From contig CAZYTO010000146.1 in the NCBI GenBank assembly GCA_964650405.1, forward strand, positions 1 through 14,418: a DNA stretch of 14,418 bases, written 5' to 3'. Each line of letters begins with the position of its first letter. Within the stretch, counting starts at the first letter, position 1. The notes under the pieces are model-generated. The model had not been told where the DNA came from and did not search any database. It was given only the letters and a program-made list of their open reading frames with translations. A program made the position numbers and the translations under genes. The stretch is from CAZYTO01 sp964650405 (lineage in GTDB: Bacteria; Acidobacteriota; Thermoanaerobaculia; Gp7-AA8). Positions 6,231 to 13,065 of this stretch are shown here, in pieces.

Positions 6231-7049
6231 GTGGACCCGCGTTCTCTCGAGGGTGAATCGTTCGAAGCAATTCATGCCGCGTTCGCCGAGGCGTTCAGCG
6301 ACTACATCGTCCGCCTCTCGCCGACGCCGGATGGTTTGCGCGAGATGCTCACGCGCCGCGGCTGGGTGCCGGAGCTCTCGGTCGGGGTGTACGACGGCGG
6401 GAGGCTCGTGGCGTTCACGCTCAACGGCTTCGACGGGACGACCGGCTACGACAGCGGCACAGGCGTCATCCCCTCGCATCGGCGAGGCGGGCTGGCGCGG
6501 CAGACGATGGAGTGGTCGCGAGCCCGCCTCCGGGATGCGGGAGCCACGCGCTACGTGCTGGAAGTCCTCGAAGCGAACGCCCCCGCCGCGGCGCTCTACC
6601 GCAACTGTGGCTTCGACGTCACGCGCCGGCTGCAGTGCTGGACGTATGAATCGGGCAGCGAGCCCGGCAGCGGGTCAGCCCCGAGGCGCACCGCCTCGCA
6701 AGGCGCGATTACGCCGGAATGGTGCGACGTCGAGCCCGCCTGGCAGAACACCACCGCCTCCATTCAACGCGCCCGCGACCGCTACGAGATCCTCGGCGAC
6801 GGGCAGAGTTACGCCGTCGTCTTTCCCTCGAACGGCGACGTCGCTCAACTCGCCGTCGATCCCGCCCATCGCCGCCAGGGTCGCGGGCGCGCCCTCCTCG
6901 AGGCCGCCCACACGCTGGCCAACAAGCCGCTCCGGATCATGAACGTCGACACCCGCCACGAAGACGTCGCGGCCTTTCTCACCGCCTGCGGCGCACAGAA
7001 AATGATCGCGCAGCTCGAGATGGCTTGCTCGCTGGTCGCTGATGGCTGA
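6231..7049 (+). CDS. Tandem-domain GNAT N-acetyltransferase
   Basis: A 272-residue cytoplasmic protein with two GNAT folds that would use acetyl-CoA to acylate an unknown amine. The first domain has the acetyl-CoA loop HRRGGLARQTM (83-93) and the NAPAAALYRNCGF segment (116-128). The second has AVDPAHRRQGRGRALL, with the loop Arg214-Arg220, and ends in a FLTACGAQ strand. A proline/alanine-rich stretch joins them. In-frame starts further upstream (GTG 6177, GTG 6204) would add an Arg-rich extension, and 6177 lies inside an inverted repeat. GTG 6231 places the family-like SFEAIHAAFAEAFSDY near the N-terminus. The last codons (SLVADG) are made of the heptamer repeat that follows, so the C-terminal residues were probably set by repeat expansion. 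Its only link to purine breakdown is position. Confidence 0.85.
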   Translation: MDPRSLEGESFEAIHAAFAEAFSDYIVRLSPTPDGLREMLTRRGWVPELSVGVYDGGRLVAFTLNGFDGTTGYDSGTGVIPSHRRGGLARQTMEWSRARLRDAGATRYVLEVLEANAPAAALYRNCGFDVTRRLQCWTYESGSEPGSGSAPRRTASQGAITPEWCDVEPAWQNTTASIQRARDRYEILGDGQSYAVVFPSNGDVAQLAVDPAHRRQGRGRALLEAAHTLANKPLRIMNVDTRHEDVAAFLTACGAQKMIAQLEMACSLVADG

Positions 7050-7194
7050 TCGCGGATCGCGGATCGCGGATCGCTGGTCGCAGGTCGCTGTTCGCTGATC
7101 GCTGTTCGCGGGTCGGGGGCAGAGGTTCAAACGCTGCGCAGACAACAACCCGCGATCAGCGATCAGCGAGCAGCGAACAGCCAGCGATCAGCGA
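7029..7194. repeat. Heptamer tandem array with inverted copies, convergent junction
   Basis: Thirteen heptamers run in perfect register from 7029 to 7119 with consensus TCGCTGA/TCGCGGA. They include TCGCTGG at 7029, TCGCGGA at 7050, 7057 and 7064, TCGCTGT at 7085 and 7099, and a decayed TCGGGGG at 7113. After about 30 unrelated bases, reverse-complement units (TCAGCGA at 7156, 7163 and 7188, with variants between) fill 7149-7194, including one 4-base register slip. The two halves can pair into a long imperfect hairpin. The array covers the final codons of the acetyltransferase gene and the stop codon of the PEBP gene, so both genes end inside it. Confidence 0.85.
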
Positions 7195-7706
7195 CTCCCG
7201 CCCTTCCGGTACTTCCCCGTCAGGACCGCCTGGGCGATCACATGTCCCTGCATGGCCCGTTCGACGTCCGCCCGTTTGGACCTGGATGGCAGGGTGAGCT
7301 CCGTGTCGAGGGCGTAGAGGGTGAAGATGTAGCGGTGCTCGCCGCTGGGAGGGCAGGGAGCGCCGTAGGTGACGTTGCCGAAGTCGTTCGTGCCGAGCAT
7401 CCCGGCGACGGTGGGCGACGACGGCGGGATGTTCCACACCAGCCAGTGCGTGAACGTGCCTCCCGGGGCGTCGGGATCGGTGACGAGGAGGGCCAGCGAC
7501 CTGGCCTTCGGCGGCGCGCCGCGAAGGGCCAGCGGCGGCGGAGAGCTCTGCCCCTCGCAGGTAAAACGCGCCGGGATGGCTTGGCCGTCGGCGAACTCGC
7601 GGCTGGTGATGGTCATCCCGCTCGATGGGGCGGCGCGCGCACAACAGAGCAGCATCGCTACAATCGCAACGATGCCGACGTTTCTCGAAACCCTCAACGA
7701 GCTCAT
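7188..7706 (-). CDS. YbhB/YbcL-like PEBP (Raf kinase inhibitor-like) protein, probably exported
   Basis: Phosphatidylethanolamine-binding-protein family member whose bacterial role is poorly known. The core is unmistakable: SREFADGQAIPARFTCEG, then the ligand-pocket motif VTDPDAPGGTFTHWLVWNIP (Asp77 to His87 region), PSGEHRYIFTLYALD (from about residue 121) and the C-terminal helix HVIAQAVLTGKYRK. The start is uncertain. ATG 7706 (or TTG 7697) gives a basic N-terminus, a hydrophobic run GIVAIVAMLLCC and an ARA-A site, a plausible signal peptide. ATG 7616 would give a cytoplasmic protein of about 142 residues, starting MTITSREF as many family members do. With the longer start the gene overlaps the divergent xdhC by 35 bases. 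The stop codon lies within the heptamer array. Confidence 0.88.
   Translation of the reverse strand: MSSLRVSRNVGIVAIVAMLLCCARAAPSSGMTITSREFADGQAIPARFTCEGQSSPPPLALRGAPPKARSLALLVTDPDAPGGTFTHWLVWNIPPSSPTVAGMLGTNDFGNVTYGAPCPPSGEHRYIFTLYALDTELTLPSRSKRADVERAMQGHVIAQAVLTGKYRKGGSR
7659..7664 (+). promoter_or_regulatory. Candidate -10 element of xdhC, leaderless layout
   Basis: TACAAT matches the TATAAT consensus at five of six bases and ends 7 bases before the xdhC ATG, so transcription would begin at or next to the start codon. No Shine-Dalgarno sequence is present, in line with a leaderless mRNA. The site would lie inside the PEBP signal-peptide coding region. Confidence 0.4.
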
Positions 7707-8457
7707 CGCCGCGGAGGTGCCGCTGGTGATCGTGACGGTCGTCGACACGATGGGAAGCGTACCGCAGGACCGGGGCGCCAAGATGATCGTGACCATGAGT
7801 GGCCTCCATTACGGCACCGTGGGAGGAGGCAAAGTCGAGACCAAGGCCATCGCCGAGGCGCAGAAAATGCTCCGCGGCGAGCTGCCCGGCACCACCCACT
7901 TCGTGCAGTGGCAGCTCAACAAGGACGTCGGCATGACCTGCGGCGGCGTGGTCAAGCTCTACTTCGAGACCCACAACGCCGGCCGCTGGCACATCGTCGT
8001 CTTCGGCGCCGGCCACGTCTCCAACGCCCTGATCACCCTGCTCGTGCACTTCGACTGCGCCATCACCTGCATCGACCCCCGCCAGGAATGGCTGGACAAG
8101 CTGCCCGCGTCACCGAAGCTCACGAAAGTACGGACCGGCGACATGCCCTCGATGGTGGCCGGCCTCCCGGCCGACGCCTACGTCGTCCTCATGACCATGG
8201 GACACACCACCGACAAGCCGATCCTCATCGAGATCCTCCGCACGCGCACCTTCCCCTACCTCGGCGTGATCGGCAGCGACGCCAAGGCGAACATCCTGCA
8301 CAGTGACCTGCGGGAGGCCGGCCTGCCGGAAGACGTCCACGAGCGGTTCGTCTGCCCCATCGGCCTCGACCTCGGTACGTCTCATCCGTACGAGATCGCC
8401 GTCTCCGTCATCGCCCAGTTACTCCAGGTGAGAGACCGCTTGAAGGGCGAAGGATGA
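7672..8457 (+). CDS. xdhC: XdhC/CoxI family protein, molybdenum enzyme maturation factor
   Basis: XdhC binds molybdenum cofactor, helps its sulfuration and hands it to xanthine dehydrogenase, the enzyme that produces urate. This 261-residue protein has both family parts. The N-terminal XdhC/CoxI domain carries VTVVDTMGSVPQDRGAKMIV, GTVGGGKVE (48-56) and MTCGGVV (88-94). The C-terminal Rossmann domain carries VVFGAGHVSNAL (109-120), IDPRQEW, TMGHTTDKPIL, LGVIGSDAKA and PIGLDLGTSHPYEIAVSVIA (229-248). ATG 7672 is chosen because family similarity begins at once. It lies just beyond the urate-degradation genes, which supports a xanthine dehydrogenase role over other molybdenum hydroxylases, though none is encoded in the window. 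The final residues (KGEG) are encoded by a GAAGGGC heptamer repeat. Confidence 0.92.
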   Translation: MPTFLETLNELIAAEVPLVIVTVVDTMGSVPQDRGAKMIVTMSGLHYGTVGGGKVETKAIAEAQKMLRGELPGTTHFVQWQLNKDVGMTCGGVVKLYFETHNAGRWHIVVFGAGHVSNALITLLVHFDCAITCIDPRQEWLDKLPASPKLTKVRTGDMPSMVAGLPADAYVVLMTMGHTTDKPILIEILRTRTFPYLGVIGSDAKANILHSDLREAGLPEDVHERFVCPIGLDLGTSHPYEIAVSVIAQLLQVRDRLKGEG

Positions 8458-8469
8458 AGGGCGAAGGGC
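8442..8469 (+). repeat. Heptamer tandem repeat GAAGGGC, four copies, across the xdhC stop codon
   Basis: Units GAAGGGC, GAAGGAT, GAAGGGC and GAAGGGC stand in register. The second and third contain the TGA stop of xdhC, so the array begins inside the gene and continues beyond it. The remaining bases 8470-8591 before the response regulator show no gene. A TAACAAT stretch at 8574-8580 could be part of that gene's promoter, but the match is weak. Confidence 0.75.
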
Positions 8470-8591
8470 TTCCCTCGTTTTCAGTCAGGCGGTCTGGTCC
8501 GGAGCGAGCCATCCGGCGATGCGCCCGGTGGTGGTCCTGGCCATGCCGTCCCTGGCTCTGGCGGACTTCATGCTAACAATCCCGGCGGCGC

Positions 8592-9014
8592 ATGCGCGAC
8601 GCAAATGTCCTGGTGGTCGAAGATGACGACACCATCCGCCGCCTTCTCATCGAGTACCTCAGGCAGCACTCGTTCGTGAGCGTGGACGGAGCCCGCGACG
8701 GCGTGGAGGCGCTGCACCTCATCCACTCGCGGCAATATCGGGTCCTCGTCCTCGACGTGATGATGCCGAAGATGAGCGGCGTCGATCTGCTCGACTCCCT
8801 TCAGGCCATGCTTTCGGATCCGTCCGTCAGGTCCCTGGAGGCGCTTCCCGCCGCGGTGGTCATCACGGCCACGGCCGCCTCCGCCCTCCCCGCCGGCGTT
8901 CTCGAAGGGCGCTTCCCCGGCATGGTCCGGGCCGTCCTTCGCAAGCCGCTGGACATGACCGCGCTGGCCGAGCTCGTCGCGAAGCTGCTGGGGGAGGCGC
9001 CGGCCGCGCGGTGA
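8592..9014 (+). CDS. Single-domain response regulator (receiver only)
   Basis: A 140-residue CheY-like receiver with no output domain. Key residues are all present: the acidic pair Asp11/Asp12 after VLVVE, phosphoacceptor Asp55 in VLVLDVMMPKMSG, Thr92 in VVITATA and Lys118 in VLRKPLDM. The loop between the phosphorylation site and Thr92 is somewhat longer than in CheY. It would pass a phosphoryl signal by protein contact rather than by binding DNA. It begins a three-gene plus-strand run with a GH57 enzyme 22 bases downstream and malQ after that, suggesting a sensor input to alpha-glucan metabolism, but no histidine kinase is nearby. ATG 8592 has no clear ribosome-binding site. Confidence 0.9.
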   Translation: MRDANVLVVEDDDTIRRLLIEYLRQHSFVSVDGARDGVEALHLIHSRQYRVLVLDVMMPKMSGVDLLDSLQAMLSDPSVRSLEALPAAVVITATAASALPAGVLEGRFPGMVRAVLRKPLDMTALAELVAKLLGEAPAAR

Positions 9015-9021
9015 GCTGCGC

Positions 9022-9027
9022 TACGAT
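9022..9027 (+). promoter_or_regulatory. Candidate -10 element before the GH57 gene
   Basis: TACGAT (five of six matches to TATAAT) ends 9 bases before the ATG at 9037, in the 22-base gap after the response regulator. If active, it would give the glycoside hydrolase and malQ their own leaderless transcript besides any read-through. No -35 hexamer is evident. Confidence 0.3.
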
Positions 9028-9036
9028 CCGCACCCG

Positions 9037-11484
9037 ATGCGCACCCGCTTCCTCTGTATTCACGGACACTTCTACCAGCCGCCGCGCGAAAACCCGTGGC
9101 TGGAGGCGGTGGAGACCCAGGACTCTGCCCATCCATACCACGACTGGAACGAGCGCATCACCGCCGAGTGCTACGGACCGAATGCCTCCTCGCGCATCCT
9201 GGATTCGCGCGACCGCATCGCCAAGATCGTCAACAACTACGCCTCCATCTCCTTCAACTTCGGCCCGGCCCTCCTTTCGTGGCTCGCGCAGCGCGAGCCC
9301 GGCATCTACGCGGCCATCCTCGACGCCGACCGCCTGGCGCGCGACCGCTTCGACGGCCACGGCTCCGCCCTGGCCCAGGCTTACAACCACATCATCCTTC
9401 CCCTCGCGAATGACCGCGACAAGCGAACCCAGGTGCGCTGGGGTGTGCGCGACTTCGAGCATCGCTTCGGCCGCAAGCCGGAGGGGATGTGGCTGCCGGA
9501 GACGGCCGTCGACGTCGATTCGCTGGAGGCCCTGGCCGAAGAGGGGATCCGTTTCACCATCCTCGAGCCGCACCAGGCCGCGCGGTGGAGACGCATCGGG
9601 GAGGACGACTGGACCGAGGACGCCGGTGCCATCGACCCGACTACGACGTACACGTGCCGCCTCCCGTCCGGACGCTCCATCGCCGTCTTCTTCTACGACA
9701 GCCTGATCTCGCGCGCCGTGGCCTTCGAGCACCTCCTGGCGCGCGGCGAGAATTTCGCCCACCGCCTTCTGGCCGCCTTCTCCGACGGCCGCGAGCGCGC
9801 GCAGCTCGTCAACATCGCCACGGACGGCGAGACGTACGGGCACCATCACCGGTTCGGCGACATGGCCCTGGCCTACGCCCTCGACTACATCAACGAGCGC
9901 AAGCTGACCCGCATCACCAACTACGCCGCGTTTCTGGCCGAGAACCCGCCGCGCTTCGAAGTGGAGCTCAATGAACGGACCTCGTGGAGCTGCAGCCACG
10001 GCGTGGGGCGGTGGGAGCGCGACTGCGGCTGCAACACCGGGGCCGGCCCGGGCTGGAATCAGCAGTGGCGCGAGCCGCTCCGCGGCGCGCTGGACTGGCT
10101 GCGCGACCAGTGCATCGACATCTTCGAGCGCTTCGGCGCGCGCCTGCTGCACGATCCCTGGAAGGCGCGCGACGCGTACATCGACATCATCCTCGACCGC
10201 GCCGACGAGAACGTCGACGCCTTTCTGGCGAAGCACTGTACGCAGGGGCGCGTCTCGAACAACGGCGAGACGGCCGTCTCCACGCCGGTCCTGGAGCTGC
10301 TGGAGATGCAGCGCAACGCCATGCTCATGTACACCTCGTGCGGTTGGTTCTTCAATGACGTCTCCGGCATCGAGACCATCCAGATCCTCCAATACGCCAC
10401 GCGTGTGATCCAACTCGCAGAGAAAGTCTCCGGCCGCACTCTCGAGCTGGAATTCCTCGAGCGTATCGCGCCGGCGAAGAGCAACCTCCCCCAGCACGGC
10501 GACGGCCGGCAGATCTACGAGCGCGACGTGATGGGCACGCGCCTCGATCTGCGCCGTGTGGCCGGACACTACGCCGTCCTTTCGCTCTTCGACGACTTCC
10601 AGCCGCTGGACGAGGTGTACTGCTACCGCGTGCGGCAGGTGGACTTCGACACGTTCCGCGCCGGCCGGGCCAAGATGGCCATCGGCTCGATCGTGGTCAG
10701 CTCCCGCATCACTCGCGAGGAGGCGGCGTTCGAGTTCACCATCCTGCATCTCGGCGAGACGGAGCTGACCGGCGGCGTCCGCCCCGCTTCCGGCCCGGAG
10801 CACTACGGAGCCATGAAGCGTGCCCTCTCCGAGGACCTGCGCGTGAACGGCGTCTCCTCCGTCATCCGCCTCCTCGACGAACATTTCGCCGAACCGCTGC
10901 TCTCCATCCGCGCCCTCTTCCGCGACGAACAGCGCCGCATCCTTCACCTGCTGTGCAATGCCACGTTGAGCGAGGCGGAGAGCGCCTTCCGCCAGCTCCA
11001 CGAGCGCTACGATCCGCTCATGCGCTTCCACGCCACCCTCGGCGTGCCGCTGCCGAAAGTCCTGCGCACCGCCGCGGAGTTCGACGTGAACATCCAACTG
11101 CGACGGCTGCTGGACGACGACGAGCTACGCCTCAGCGAGATCGACGAGCGGCTGCGCGAAGCATGCGATGAGAAGGTCATGCTCGACGAGACGACGCTGA
11201 TGACGCTCAAGCGGGCCGTCGAGCGCGCCTCCCAGGATTTCGCCGCCGCTCCCGACGACGTGATGCTGCTCGAGCGCTGGGAGACGCTCGTCTCCCTCGT
11301 CCGCGAGAGCCGCGTCGACGTCGATCTCCGCCGGCCGCAGAACGAGTACTACCGGATGAAACGGACCGTACGGCCCGTCGTCGCCGCCACGGCCGGCAAC
11401 GGCTCCCCGACCGCCGGCCGCTGGCTGTCGCACTTCGATGCACTCGGCGAGAAGCTCTCGATCTCACCCGAGGCCCGGGGATGA
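9037..11484 (+). CDS. Glycoside hydrolase family 57 protein with DUF3536 region
   Basis: An 815-residue enzyme of the GH57 alpha-amylase/glucanotransferase/branching-enzyme type. The N-terminal (beta/alpha)7 barrel shows HGHFYQPPREN (residues 9-19, the first GH57 region), GMWLPETAVD with the presumed nucleophile Glu155, and ATDGETYGHHH (261-271), near where GH57 enzymes carry the catalytic acid. The rest, from about residue 320 on, is the helical DUF3536-type region, including a Cys-rich piece (SCSHGVGRWERDCGCNTG) and GWFFNDVSGIETIQILQYA. There is no signal peptide, so it acts inside the cell. ATG 9037 lies right before the first motif. It is followed 14 bases later by malQ, so a role in glycogen or maltodextrin remodelling is likely; exact specificity cannot be told from sequence. 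Confidence 0.9.
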   Translation: MRTRFLCIHGHFYQPPRENPWLEAVETQDSAHPYHDWNERITAECYGPNASSRILDSRDRIAKIVNNYASISFNFGPALLSWLAQREPGIYAAILDADRLARDRFDGHGSALAQAYNHIILPLANDRDKRTQVRWGVRDFEHRFGRKPEGMWLPETAVDVDSLEALAEEGIRFTILEPHQAARWRRIGEDDWTEDAGAIDPTTTYTCRLPSGRSIAVFFYDSLISRAVAFEHLLARGENFAHRLLAAFSDGRERAQLVNIATDGETYGHHHRFGDMALAYALDYINERKLTRITNYAAFLAENPPRFEVELNERTSWSCSHGVGRWERDCGCNTGAGPGWNQQWREPLRGALDWLRDQCIDIFERFGARLLHDPWKARDAYIDIILDRADENVDAFLAKHCTQGRVSNNGETAVSTPVLELLEMQRNAMLMYTSCGWFFNDVSGIETIQILQYATRVIQLAEKVSGRTLELEFLERIAPAKSNLPQHGDGRQIYERDVMGTRLDLRRVAGHYAVLSLFDDFQPLDEVYCYRVRQVDFDTFRAGRAKMAIGSIVVSSRITREEAAFEFTILHLGETELTGGVRPASGPEHYGAMKRALSEDLRVNGVSSVIRLLDEHFAEPLLSIRALFRDEQRRILHLLCNATLSEAESAFRQLHERYDPLMRFHATLGVPLPKVLRTAAEFDVNIQLRRLLDDDELRLSEIDERLREACDEKVMLDETTLMTLKRAVERASQDFAAAPDDVMLLERWETLVSLVRESRVDVDLRRPQNEYYRMKRTVRPVVAATAGNGSPTAGRWLSHFDALGEKLSISPEARG

Positions 11485-11498
11485 GGGCTCCCTGACCC

Positions 11499-13013
11499 AT
11501 GGCTCGCAAACACTCGTCCGCAGCACCTGCCAAGCCCGAGCGGTTTGCCGGCGTGCTGCTCCACCCGACCTCCCTCCCCGGCCGCTACGGCATCGGCGAC
11601 TTCGGCGACGAGCTGACCGTCTTTCTGGACTGGGCGGCCAGCGCGGGAATGCGCGTCTGGCAGGTCCTTCCGCTGAATCCGCCCGGCTACGGCTCATCGC
11701 CCTACGGTTGCGTCTCGTCCTACGCCGGCAACCCGCTGCTCATTTCGCCGCAGCGGCTCTTGCAGGCCTCCCTGCTCCCCGAGCACGCCATCGATCACGT
11801 GCCTTCGTTCGACGACGACGCGGTGGAGTTCGAGCGGGTGAACGCATTGAAGACCTCGCTGCTGCGCACGTCGTGGCAGCACTTCAACGAGCGTGCTACG
11901 GACGCGCAGCGCGGATCGCTGGCGGCCTTCGAGCGCGAGAACGTCTGGCTCGACGACTGGGCACTCTTCGCAGCGCTGAAGGAGACGAAGAGCGATCGCC
12001 CATGGGCGGAGTGGCCGTCCGCCCTCGCCTCCCGCGAGGCCGGTGCCATGACCGGAGCGGCGACCGGCCTGGCCGGGGAGATCCGCTTTCACAAGTACGC
12101 GCAGTGGCTTTTCTTCACGCAGTGGGCGGCCGTGCGCGAGGCCGCGGCGGCCCGCGGCATCCGCATCATGGGAGACGTTCCCATCTACGTCGCCGAGGAC
12201 AGCGCCGACGTCTGGTCGAACCGCGAGCTGTTCCAGCTCGACCCGAACGGCCGGCCGTCGTTCGTGGCCGGCGTTCCCCCCGATTACTTCTCCGAGACGG
12301 GCCAGCGCTGGGGCAATCCGCTCTACCGCTGGGACGTGCTGCGCGAGACGCACTATCGCTGGTGGGTGTCCCGCATCCGGGCCGCACTCCGCTTCGCCGA
12401 CATCGTCCGGCTCGATCACTTCCGCGCCTTCGCCGCGTACTGGGAGATTCCGGCCGGCGAACCGACCGCCGTGCACGGCCGCTGGATGCCCGGCCCGGGG
12501 AAGGCGCTCTTCGACGCGATCCGCGACGGCCTCGGTGAGCTGCCGCTCGTCGCCGAGGACCTCGGCTTCATCACGCCCGAAGTGCACGAGCTGCGGCGCG
12601 CCATCGGCATCCCGGGGATGAAGATCCTGCAATTCGCCTTCGCCCAGGCCAACAGCACCCACCTTCCGCACTGCTACGAGCCGCTCACCGTCGTCTATAC
12701 GGGAACACACGACAACGACACGGCCCAGGGCTGGTACGAGACCGCCGCCGAGGACGAACGGCAGACGGCCCGCAGCTACCTGGGGATCGACGGCCAGCCG
12801 GTGGAGCAGGCACTGATCCGCGCGGCCTGGACGTCCGTGGCCCAGACGGCCATCGTGCCCGTGCAGGACATCCTCGGACTGGGCAGCGAGGCGCGGATGA
12901 ACCGTCCCGGCGCCACCGCCGGCAACTGGGCGTGGCGTCTGCGCGCCGGTGCGCTCACGCGAGAGCACGCGGAGCGGCTGCGGCGGCTGGCCGAGATCTG
13001 CGGCCGGATCTGA
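11499..13013 (+). CDS. malQ: 4-alpha-glucanotransferase (amylomaltase, GH77)
   Basis: Transfers alpha-1,4-glucan segments between maltodextrins, releasing glucose. The protein has 504 residues, the usual bacterial length, and is clearly GH77: GVLLHPTSLPGRYGIGDFG near the N-terminus, WQVLPLNPPGYGSSPYGCVSSYAGNP, IRIMGDVPIYVAEDSADVW, the nucleophile Asp306 in VRLDHFRAFAAYWEIP, the acid/base Glu353 in LVAEDLGFITPEV, and Asp405 in TGTHDNDT. It ends with the common PGATAGNWAWRL segment. There is no signal peptide. ATG 11499 has a GAGGG sequence 11 bases upstream that overlaps the end of the GH57 gene. It is very probably co-transcribed with that gene and acts on the same glucan pool. Confidence 0.97.
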   Translation: MARKHSSAAPAKPERFAGVLLHPTSLPGRYGIGDFGDELTVFLDWAASAGMRVWQVLPLNPPGYGSSPYGCVSSYAGNPLLISPQRLLQASLLPEHAIDHVPSFDDDAVEFERVNALKTSLLRTSWQHFNERATDAQRGSLAAFERENVWLDDWALFAALKETKSDRPWAEWPSALASREAGAMTGAATGLAGEIRFHKYAQWLFFTQWAAVREAAAARGIRIMGDVPIYVAEDSADVWSNRELFQLDPNGRPSFVAGVPPDYFSETGQRWGNPLYRWDVLRETHYRWWVSRIRAALRFADIVRLDHFRAFAAYWEIPAGEPTAVHGRWMPGPGKALFDAIRDGLGELPLVAEDLGFITPEVHELRRAIGIPGMKILQFAFAQANSTHLPHCYEPLTVVYTGTHDNDTAQGWYETAAEDERQTARSYLGIDGQPVEQALIRAAWTSVAQTAIVPVQDILGLGSEARMNRPGATAGNWAWRLRAGALTREHAERLRRLAEICGRI

Positions 13014-13039
13014 AGGTTGACGAAAAATGAGGTAGGGCT

Positions 13040-13054
13040 TCGCCGTTTAGGCGA
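13040..13054. terminator. Small hairpin after malQ
   Basis: TCGCC and GGCGA pair across a five-base loop, 26 bases beyond the malQ stop and 11 bases before the carbonic anhydrase start. No T-run follows, so termination is doubtful; it may instead sit in the 5' leader of the next gene. A TTGACG at 13017-13022 looks like a -35 box but has no -10 at normal spacing. Confidence 0.25.
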
Positions 13055-13065
13055 CACTCCTCGGT

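Noticed and set aside
7029..7194. Possible CRISPR array
   Set aside because: The units are 7 bases long and directly adjacent, with no spacers, and no cas gene is present.
8863..11097. A 744-codon open frame on the minus strand opposite the GH57 gene
   Set aside because: It is antisense to a gene with clear GH57 motifs. Its translation is rich in Val, Arg, Asp and Glu without recognisable domains, as expected for the complement of GC-rich coding DNA.
11694..12968. A 424-codon open frame on the minus strand opposite malQ
   Set aside because: MalQ on the plus strand has every catalytic motif; the opposite frame has no family features.
13017..13022. TTGACG as a -35 promoter element for the first carbonic anhydrase
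   Set aside because: No acceptable -10 hexamer is found 16-18 bases downstream.
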